The translations under genes were made by a program, and so were the position numbers. A stretch of DNA of 64,000 bases. Origin: a virus. The DNA lies in IMG/VR virus record IMGVR_UViG_3300020185_004577, positions 1-64,000 of that record. One strand, given 5' to 3'. The notes under the pieces are model-generated. The model was not told where the DNA came from. It saw only the letters and a program-made list of their open reading frames with translations, and searched no databases. Positions 1-6,476 of this stretch are shown in pieces (positions within the stretch are counted from its first letter, which is position 1; every line of letters starts with the position of its first letter).

Positions 1-1883
1 TCTATATCTTTATTTATCTTAGCAAACTTAGGCTTGTCTAAGTCGTCTTTTTCTCCCATCTGAACCATAGGGCCATATCTACCTATCTTGGCATATACAA
101 CTTTATTTGTTTCTGGGTGTGTTCCCAACTCTCTAATGCCTACCTTACCCTCTTCATCATTTGCCTTTTTAACTTTTTCTGAAAATGGTTCATAAAAATC
201 TCTTATAACAGAAACCCACTCAGCATTACCTTTAGCCACCTCATCAAAGTTAGCTTCTACATTAGCTGTAAAATTGTAATCCATTACCTTTTCAAATGTG
301 CCTAACAAATATTCTGTTACTATCATTCCCATTTCAGATGGTACAAACTTCTTTTTTTCACCGCCGTAATTTTCAACGGTTTTAACTTCAGTTACTTCAC
401 CGTTTTTTAAAAAAAGCTTTTCAATGCTTTTTTCAACGGGCTCAACGTCTTTCAGCTCAACATATTCTCTCTTTTGTATTGTAGATATTATACTGGCATA
501 GGTTGAAGGTCTTCCTATTCCTAAATCTTCTAATTTTTTAACTATAGATGATTCAGAGTATCTGGTTGGAGGTTTTTTGAATGTTTGAAAAGCATTTATC
601 TCAACACAATCTACTGAGTCATTTTTGGCCATATCTGGTAACAGTCCAGACTCATCTTCACCACCTTTATCTTCAGGAGTATACAGCTTTAAGAAACCAT
701 CAAAACTTACAACCTCTCCTTTTGTAACAAATTTTTCTGTTGTATTTGAAATTTTAGTCTTGATAGTTGTTCTTTCAACTCTAGCATCCGACATTTGTGA
801 TGCCATAGTTCTTTTCCATATTAAGTTGTACAACTTCTTGCAATCTTCAGAGTCACCAACAATATCAAAAGATGGATTAACTGGCCTCACTGCCTCATGA
901 GCTTCTTGGGCACCCTTTGCCTTGCCTTTGTATTTTTTTCTATTAGAATATTCCTTTCCATACTTAGAAACAATCTCATTTTCTATACTATTTAACGAGT
1001 CTTCTGATAAGGTTACAGAATCAGTTCTCATATAAGTAATATGTCCACCTTCATATAGAGATTGTGCAGCACTCATAGTTCTATTCAAAGAAAATCCCAA
1101 CCTAGAACTCGCTGTCTGCTGTAATGTTGATGTTGTAAATGGAGCTGGTGAAGTCTTCTTTCCAGGCTTTTTGTCAACAGAGTCAATTGTAAAATTGGCA
1201 ACCTTGCAATTATCCAAAAAAGATTTCGCATACTCTTTAGAGTCAAATCTTGTATCTAAAACACCCTTAAACTCACTGTCTTTAAACTTCATTAAAGAGG
1301 TAACTTTAAAGTCAGAAGTTGTTGTGAATTTCTTAATTTCATTCTCTCTCTCTACCAATATTCTCAAAGCAACAGATTGAACCCTACCACCACTTAAGCC
1401 AGGTTTTACTTTTTTCCACAACAATGGAGATAAATCGAACCCAACTAAACGGTCTAAAACCCTTCTAGCTTGTTGTGCATTTACCATGTTCATATCTAGC
1501 TCAACTGGGTTTTCTACAGCTTCTAATATTGCCTTTTTTGTAATTTCAGTAAATATTATTCTTTTCGTCTTGGAATCTGGTAGCTTCAAACACTCTTTTA
1601 TATGCCAAGATATTGCTGTACCCTCTCTATCGTCATCGCCAGCCAACCATACTGTTTCTGCACTATCTGCCAGCTTTTTTATACCTTTTACTACATCTTT
1701 TTTGTCCGTTGAAACAATATAGTTAGGCTTAAAATCATTTTCTTTATCTATACCTTTGTTGCCCTTGTCTAAGTCTCGAATGTGACCATAACTAGCCACA
1801 ACTTTATAATTATTACCAAGAAAAGACTGTATTTTCTTTGTTTTACCTGGGGATTCTACTATTACTAAATTTTTTGCTGACAT
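1..1883 (-). CDS. topA: DNA topoisomerase I (C-terminus cut by window edge)
   Basis: Type IA topoisomerase that relaxes supercoils through a covalent tyrosine intermediate. The reverse strand opens at 1883 with MSAKNLVIVESPGKTKKI, the usual Toprim start. It continues with an acidic metal-binding DDDREG motif and the active-site segment ITYMRTDS, whose tyrosine is the nucleophile. The part near the window edge reads as a C-terminal repeat with GRYGPMVQMG, the style of repeat typical of Bacteroidota TopA in place of Cys4 zinc fingers. The ORF is open to base 1, so the last residues lie outside the window. A host-type -7 box lies 25 nt upstream. Identification is firm. The enzyme probably supports phage replication or transcription. 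Confidence 0.95.
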   Translation of the reverse strand, partial: MSAKNLVIVESPGKTKKIQSFLGNNYKVVASYGHIRDLDKGNKGIDKENDFKPNYIVSTDKKDVVKGIKKLADSAETVWLAGDDDREGTAISWHIKECLKLPDSKTKRIIFTEITKKAILEAVENPVELDMNMVNAQQARRVLDRLVGFDLSPLLWKKVKPGLSGGRVQSVALRILVERENEIKKFTTTSDFKVTSLMKFKDSEFKGVLDTRFDSKEYAKSFLDNCKVANFTIDSVDKKPGKKTSPAPFTTSTLQQTASSRLGFSLNRTMSAAQSLYEGGHITYMRTDSVTLSEDSLNSIENEIVSKYGKEYSNRKKYKGKAKGAQEAHEAVRPVNPSFDIVGDSEDCKKLYNLIWKRTMASQMSDARVERTTIKTKISNTTEKFVTKGEVVSFDGFLKLYTPEDKGGEDESGLLPDMAKNDSVDCVEINAFQTFKKPPTRYSESSIVKKLEDLGIGRPSTYASIISTIQKREYVELKDVEPVEKSIEKLFLKNGEVTEVKTVENYGGEKKKFVPSEMGMIVTEYLLGTFEKVMDYNFTANVEANFDEVAKGNAEWVSVIRDFYEPFSEKVKKANDEEGKVGIRELGTHPETNKVVYAKIGRYGPMVQMGEKDDLDKPKFAKINKDI

Positions 1884-1908
1884 GTGTTATTTATCAATGA
1901 TTTAAAAA

Positions 1909-1916
1909 CAAATATA
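1909..1916 (-). promoter_or_regulatory. Host-type -7 box (TATATTTG) for topA
   Basis: On the minus strand the bases read TATATTTG, a perfect match to the Bacteroidota -7 element TAnnTTTG, 25 nt before the topA ATG. No clear TTTG -33 box is seen at the usual distance, only T-rich sequence, so this is a half-site call. Confidence 0.5.
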
Positions 1917-1980
1917 ACATTTTTTATTGAAAAATAAAACGAAAGTTTATTTAAAAAAGTCATTATTATAATAAATCTTA

Positions 1981-1988
1981 ATATTTAT
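1981..1988 (+). promoter_or_regulatory. Phage-type promoter motif (ATATTTAT)
   Basis: AATATTTATG occurs 26 nt before the ATG at 2015. It resembles the box found upstream of several structural genes. The intergenic region 1884-2014 thus carries divergent promoters, host-type toward topA and phage-type toward 2015. Confidence 0.45.
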
Positions 1989-2014
1989 GAGGGAAACGTA
2001 TTTTTATACATAAA

Positions 2015-2425
2015 ATGGAAAAAAAGGAAGTTAGATTATTTGTAAGGGAGGTTATTAGTGAAATAGCTATGGCAATAGGAGGCTCTGGTTGGGATAGTAA
2101 CAATGACGTACAATCTTTTCATGGATACCCTTCTGGTTATGGTCAATTTCCATACTTATATACAGACATGCCTGAAATGTTGCCAAGTGCAGAAGAGATA
2201 AACAAAAATAATGAGCACATTAAAATCAACAAATACACAAACAACAATGAGGTTTATGAATTTCCTTTTGATAGTTTCAAAAAAGGCTTCGAAATAGAAA
2301 GACATGAATTGGAAAGACAAAAACAGCTCATAAGCGTTTTTGACATAGCCAAAATAGTTATAGACAAATTAAGAAAAGACAAAAATTTTTATCAAGATGA
2401 GAATGCTGGAGATACATCGCAGTAA
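2015..2425 (+). CDS. Unknown protein with putative capsid-targeting N-terminus
   Basis: A 136-residue protein I do not recognise. Its start, MEKKEVRLFVREVISEIA, has the basic/hydrophobic-x-Glu pattern (V-R-E at 10-12, I-S-E at 14-16) shared with several late proteins of this window. The middle (about residues 22-55) is rich in Gly, Tyr and Pro and probably disordered. The C-terminal half looks helical and charged. It is one of the few plus-strand genes and is followed by a small gene that overlaps or abuts its end. A structural or head-packaged role is inferred only from the N-terminus and promoter. Confidence 0.6.
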   Translation: MEKKEVRLFVREVISEIAMAIGGSGWDSNNDVQSFHGYPSGYGQFPYLYTDMPEMLPSAEEINKNNEHIKINKYTNNNEVYEFPFDSFKKGFEIERHELERQKQLISVFDIAKIVIDKLRKDKNFYQDENAGDTSQ

Positions 2426-2429
2426 AGTT

Positions 2430-2627
2430 ATGATTATATTAGAAGTAGATTACAGCGAATTCGAGAGACACCATTTTGATGATATATGGGATGCGATTCG
2501 AGATGTTTACGAAGAAGAACTTTACAAGCTAAAAAAAATAGAAAGAAATAAAGACAAAATGCATGTTAAGCTTAACATAGTAAGAAGGCGTGCATATCTA
2601 AAAGAAAAAAAGAATACTAAACGATAG
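2430..2627 (+). CDS. Small unknown protein
   Basis: A 65-residue charged protein starting MIILEVDYSEFERHH. The reading frame also has an upstream ATG at 2397 inside the previous gene. I prefer the ATG at 2430, which lies 4 nt after the preceding stop and gives a compact hydrophobic beta-strand start. The C-terminus is very basic (KKNTKR). The gene's end overlaps the convergent gene at 2617 by 11 bp. No family recognised. It is probably co-transcribed with the gene at 2015. Confidence 0.5.
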   Translation: MIILEVDYSEFERHHFDDIWDAIRDVYEEELYKLKKIERNKDKMHVKLNIVRRRAYLKEKKNTKR

Positions 2628-2979
2628 TTATATAAGTGTTCCCATTAGTCATGGTTATTTTTTCCAAATTTATATATGTAAATTTTTCTGAAATACTTTC
2701 ATTTAAAAATTCATGTTTTTCAGTTAGTAATATTTTTTTTCCAAATGCAAAACAACAAAAAGATTCAATTGAAGTGTAGTCTATGTCTTCGCTCCCATCT
2801 CTACTTTTCTTTAGTTTATAATAAAGAAAAGGTAAGTCATATTCTTCAATCTCGGAAATCTCATTAATATTTATCTTAACAACACCCCAGTCATAAACAA
2901 TAACATAGTTATTTGACGCATTAGAACTACTTGCTTTAAACACACTACCATCAATATATTTTCTCTTTGTTAACTCCAT
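2617..2979 (-). CDS. Unknown 120-residue protein
   Basis: The protein starts MELTKRKYIDGSVF and is predicted to be mostly beta-strand, alternating hydrophobic and polar residues (for example NYVIVYDWGVVKINI). I do not recognise it. It is directly downstream of the coiled-coil gene at 2980: that gene's stop and this gene's ATG are adjacent, so the two are almost certainly translated from one message. Its end overlaps the convergent plus-strand gene by 11 bp, leaving no room for a separate terminator. Confidence 0.6.
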   Translation of the reverse strand: MELTKRKYIDGSVFKASSSNASNNYVIVYDWGVVKININEISEIEEYDLPFLYYKLKKSRDGSEDIDYTSIESFCCFAFGKKILLTEKHEFLNESISEKFTYINLEKITMTNGNTYITIV

Positions 2980-3738
2980 TTATATTTTGGTTAACATAAT
3001 CTCTTTTACAACCTCGTTTTCATAAGAAACCAAGTCATAAGTGACATCTGTTACCTCAACTCCACAAACTCTTCCTTCTGAATTTTTCAATATTAACTTA
3101 GTTCCTTTTGATAAGTGTTCCAAAACATTTTCTGGTGGTAGTTCTATATCAGACATTGTAAAATTTAAATTTTCTATATTAACTCTAGTGTGATTTCTAG
3201 TTTCTTTTACAATTTCATTAACTATAGTTTGACCAGTTATGCTTTTCATTGAAGCCTCTTGTTCCAAGAACTCTTGCTTTTTTTCTTGGAAATATCTATT
3301 TATATCTTTGGTTTTTGACTCAATTAGATGCTCTAAATTTTCAGAAACCTTTTTTATTTGAGACTTTATTTCCTGCTTAGTTTCTTCTCCTAAGTTTATT
3401 ATACTAGCCTTTTCCTGCTCTTTAGCCTTTCTATCCAACTCTTCTTCTTCCAACACCTTAAGAAGCTCTTGTTCATTTTGTTTTTTTATACTCTCTTTGG
3501 ATGCAACACGATTTCCTTGTGAATAATTTTCAATAATATAGTTAACGTAATCATCTCTACTAGCACTTTCACTGTAAGACGGGTGACCCTTAAAATTATA
3601 CCTTATAATTAAAGTCTTTATTGCATCATACTCTCTCCCATTGTAGTTCTTAACTATTCTATCTACCTCTTTTATCTTAGAAGGATTATAATGATTATAC
3701 AAATCAATAAGTGCTTCTTTAAAACTTTCAGAATTCAT
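2980..3738 (-). CDS. Coiled-coil protein of unknown function
   Basis: A 252-residue protein. The N-terminal third (1-75) is a compact helical segment with no known motif. Residues about 80-165 are a long charged coiled coil rich in Glu, Lys and Gln. The C-terminal part (about 175-252) looks like a small beta domain (GTKLILKNSEGRVCGVEV). The start is supported by a phage-type box 12 nt upstream and by the terminator of ssb just beyond. It forms a pair with the gene at 2617. No function can be assigned. A scaffold-like or tail-associated role is possible but unsupported. Confidence 0.6.
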   Translation of the reverse strand: MNSESFKEALIDLYNHYNPSKIKEVDRIVKNYNGREYDAIKTLIIRYNFKGHPSYSESASRDDYVNYIIENYSQGNRVASKESIKKQNEQELLKVLEEEELDRKAKEQEKASIINLGEETKQEIKSQIKKVSENLEHLIESKTKDINRYFQEKKQEFLEQEASMKSITGQTIVNEIVKETRNHTRVNIENLNFTMSDIELPPENVLEHLSKGTKLILKNSEGRVCGVEVTDVTYDLVSYENEVVKEIMLTKI

Positions 3739-3750
3739 TGTATTTTATTT

Positions 3751-3758
3751 TATAAATA
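3751..3758 (-). promoter_or_regulatory. Phage-type promoter motif (TATTTATA)
   Basis: Minus-strand TATTTATA ends 12 nt before the ATG at 3738, within TTTTATTTATAAAATAAA. This close spacing would leave a very short leader. Confidence 0.4.
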
Positions 3759-3764
3759 AAACAA

Positions 3765-3789
3765 AAAAAGGCTGATTAACAGCCTTTTT
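3765..3789 (-). terminator. Intrinsic terminator after ssb
   Basis: A perfect 10-bp inverted repeat (AAAAAGGCTG / CAGCCTTTTT) with a 5-nt loop ends in a U-run on the minus-strand transcript, 21 nt after the ssb stop. It separates ssb from the gene at 3738. Confidence 0.85.
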
Positions 3790-3809
3790 AAAAATTTAAA
3801 TACTATACC

Positions 3810-4307
3810 TTAGAATGGAAGGTCATCATCAGTACCCGTAACAGCTTGTGGTGCAGCAGCTTGTGGTGCAGCAGCTTGTGGTGCAGCAGCTTGTGGTGCG
3901 GCAGCTTGTGGTGCGGCAGCTTGTGGTGCGGCAGCTTGTGGTGCAGCAGCTTGTGGTGCAGCAGCTTGTTGGCTATCATTTCTTCTGCCATCTGTTAGGA
4001 TTCTAAAATCTCTAGCATTGATATCTGTATATCTAATTTTAGTTCCATCTCTTTCAACAGTTCTATATTTTAATTCCCCTTCTACAAAAACAAGGCTACC
4101 TTTCTGCAAAATTCTCTGAGCGTTTTCAGCTAATTTTCCAAACATAGTGATGTTATGCCAAGATGTCTCTTCTTGCTTTACTCCGCTTTTGTCAGTCCAG
4201 TTTTTATTTGTTCCTACTGAAATTCTAGCCAATGTAGTTCCATTGTCTAATCTTTTTACATCTGGGTCCGCCCCCAGTCTTCCTAATACTTCTACTTTGT
4301 TTACCAT
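3810..4307 (-). CDS. ssb: Bacterial-type single-stranded DNA-binding protein
   Basis: Binds single-stranded DNA during replication and repair. Residues 1-105 form the OB fold (MVNKVEVLGRLGADPDVKR, then SWHNITMFGKLAENA). Residues about 113-153 are a low-complexity linker of eight QAAAP repeats. The protein ends DDDLPF, the acidic tip that in bacterial SSBs binds partner proteins such as helicases and exonucleases. Its length (165) is normal for the family. The phage also has a gp32-type SSB at 41870, so this host-like copy may recruit host repair enzymes. A terminator follows. The promoter is not clear. Confidence 0.95.
   Translation of the reverse strand: MVNKVEVLGRLGADPDVKRLDNGTTLARISVGTNKNWTDKSGVKQEETSWHNITMFGKLAENAQRILQKGSLVFVEGELKYRTVERDGTKIRYTDINARDFRILTDGRRNDSQQAAAPQAAAPQAAAPQAAAPQAAAPQAAAPQAAAPQAAAPQAVTGTDDDLPF
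3849..3968 (-). repeat. 15-bp tandem repeat, eight copies (SSB linker)
   Basis: Eight nearly identical 15-bp units encode QAAAP. Copies differ only at occasional A/G positions. The high nucleotide identity suggests recent expansion by slippage, so linker length may vary between related phages. Confidence 0.95.
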
Positions 4308-4363
4308 ATTTTTTAATTTATAATGTTCACCAAAATTAGTGATTTAGTTTTTATATTCAAAAC

Positions 4364-6343
4364 TTATTTGAATATTTTTTTAATAAAATTTGTAACAACT
4401 CCTTTGTTATCACTTTTCAAGCTTTCTTTAGAGTCTTTGGAGTTGTTAAGCTCTTTTTTTCTTATTTTAAACAACTCTTCTTCTGAAATTTGACCTGGCA
4501 TCATTCGTTGTCTGTCCTTACTTGGAGTCATGTCTGATGAATATGTATTTTTTACATTTATTTTATTTTTATCACAAAACATAATAGTTGACTCTATTAA
4601 CTCCTGTGTTGCTCTACTATTGTAATACCCCTTTAGTTGTTCAAGTTCTAATTTATCTCCCACCCTAACAAAGCCAGCAGTAGCTCTTTCTTTAGTAATT
4701 AAGTGAGTTACATTTATTGCTATGTATTTTTTTTCACAAATTCTATTTAAATAAGTATATATGCAGTGATGCATCTGTAAGCCTTCAAGATTTAACCTTT
4801 CTGCTGTTTCTACCACTTCAAATTTAACATCTCCAATTTGAATATTTAATTTTATAAAACTAGAAACAGACTTAGAATAAAACTCAGCTTTTTTAGCATC
4901 TTTCATAGCATTAAATCTAGCAGAATAGTCGTCATGAAGCTCTTTTAATTGATTGTAATTTTTACACTTAAATAAAACTTTAGGCTTTACTTCAAGTAAG
5001 TCAACAACTCTTATAGTGTCCATATAAATTACAACATAATCATTACCCTCATCTATTTTATTGTCTAAAATGTGTTTTATATTTTTAAACTCTAAGAGCA
5101 CATCATCTGTAACTCTTTGATTCTTTAAAATGCTAGACAAAACACTATAAACCCTATCTAACTCATAATTCTGCAATAAAAATTCTAACTGATTCTTTGA
5201 AGTTAATTTATAATGATATGCTTTATTTAATGTATCCATGTGAGACATCAACTTTATAGAATTATAAATTGTAGAACTTATCTTTAAATAACGTGACAAA
5301 TCTGAGCCATCTGCACGCTTATTGTAAGTCTCTTTCATTGACATTTCGATTATAGAGTGGGGGTTGGTTGATTTTCTATCTGCATACAATCTTGGGTTAT
5401 GTATGTAGTTACTTTCAGACCACATTTTAAAAAAGTTGTAACCTTTTGTGTGAATTATACAAGATGCACTTTCAAAAGACAAAACAGACAACAGCAGCTT
5501 ATATCCATTCATGCTATTAAAAAGGTAATCTCCTAAGTTTAATTTCTTTTTAACCATCTTCCCATCCCCAAAACCACTATCTAGATTTTGGTAATATTCT
5601 ATAGAACCAGACTCACTTTTTTCTATCTCAATTTTACTTTTAGATTTTATAAAGTCTATAAAATAAACAGAATCAAATTTATCCAAATCTTTAATGTGAA
5701 CCTTTATTAAATCTAAGGATTTTAAAATATTTTCAAAACCAGAATAATTAATAGAGTCAGAATAAGCAAAGAACTCTTCTAAAATCTTGACATTTGTTAT
5801 ATCCACATTTAAATCAACATCATCAATCACTTTATTTTCACCAGACTTTGATAAAGCATCAATTGATTTTAAATCTATGACATTAGGGGTGCTTAACTTT
5901 ATTCTAGATTGTTTTTTCAATAAATCAACTTCTAAAATGTCTACAGATTTATTAAACATTAAAGCGTCTTTGGAAGAACAATATTCAACTGCACCCTTTA
6001 ATCTTTTTATGGTAAAACTACTTTCTTCTTCTTTTACTTCTAAATCATAATCTACTGAGTATAACTCTCTTAAATTAGGCTCTAATAAGTATAGTTTTTT
6101 TAGATTGTCATACACCCTATTACACGAAGTGCAAGTTATCGATTTTAAACTTTCAGAATCTTCAGTGAGTTCATCATAATTTTTTATAACGTTTCTTACA
6201 AGTTTGCCCTTAAACCTCTGAACATTTCCACATTTACAATAAAGTATTTGACCTTTACTTGAAACGTTTGAGTCTTCAGAAATTTTAGAAACCACCATAC
6301 TGGCTGATAAATCAACTATAAAAGAAGGTTTTTTTGTAGACAT
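4364..6343 (-). CDS. PcfJ-like protein with N-terminal zinc ribbon
   Basis: A 659-residue protein. Near the N-terminus, YCKCGN (about 35-40) and CTSCN (about 71-75) form a likely four-cysteine zinc ribbon. The middle (100-480) is not recognisable. Residues about 530-600 carry the PcfJ signature: an L-x-x-EG-x-x-MHHC motif, then hydrophobic strands with an ITKERATAGF segment, then LEQLKGYYN. PcfJ-like proteins occur in conjugative plasmids and phages with no proven biochemical activity; the conserved His-Cys pair suggests an active or metal site. It lies 56 nt upstream of ssb on the same strand, which could indicate a DNA transfer or replication link. That link is inference. Confidence 0.75.
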   Translation of the reverse strand: MSTKKPSFIVDLSASMVVSKISEDSNVSSKGQILYCKCGNVQRFKGKLVRNVIKNYDELTEDSESLKSITCTSCNRVYDNLKKLYLLEPNLRELYSVDYDLEVKEEESSFTIKRLKGAVEYCSSKDALMFNKSVDILEVDLLKKQSRIKLSTPNVIDLKSIDALSKSGENKVIDDVDLNVDITNVKILEEFFAYSDSINYSGFENILKSLDLIKVHIKDLDKFDSVYFIDFIKSKSKIEIEKSESGSIEYYQNLDSGFGDGKMVKKKLNLGDYLFNSMNGYKLLLSVLSFESASCIIHTKGYNFFKMWSESNYIHNPRLYADRKSTNPHSIIEMSMKETYNKRADGSDLSRYLKISSTIYNSIKLMSHMDTLNKAYHYKLTSKNQLEFLLQNYELDRVYSVLSSILKNQRVTDDVLLEFKNIKHILDNKIDEGNDYVVIYMDTIRVVDLLEVKPKVLFKCKNYNQLKELHDDYSARFNAMKDAKKAEFYSKSVSSFIKLNIQIGDVKFEVVETAERLNLEGLQMHHCIYTYLNRICEKKYIAINVTHLITKERATAGFVRVGDKLELEQLKGYYNSRATQELIESTIMFCDKNKINVKNTYSSDMTPSKDRQRMMPGQISEEELFKIRKKELNNSKDSKESLKSDNKGVVTNFIKKIFK

Positions 6344-6442
6344 AATTTTTTAATATTTATTTTTTTAAAAATGATGATATTTTAGTTATATGTGAAATTA
6401 ATAAGTTTAATGTTATAAACAAAAAAATATATCTTTTTTTTT

Positions 6443-6452
6443 AATATTTATA
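6443..6452 (+). promoter_or_regulatory. Phage-type promoter motif (AATATTTATA)
   Basis: AATATTTATA ends 24 nt before the ATG at 6477 and follows a run of T. It is one of the best matches to the structural-gene box and lies in the divergent region 6344-6476. Confidence 0.55.
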
Positions 6453-6476
6453 GCAAAGTACTTTAACAAAAAAATT

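Noticed and set aside
3803-3991. His/Lys-rich 62-residue reading frame
   Set aside because: It is the SSB linker repeat read in another frame.
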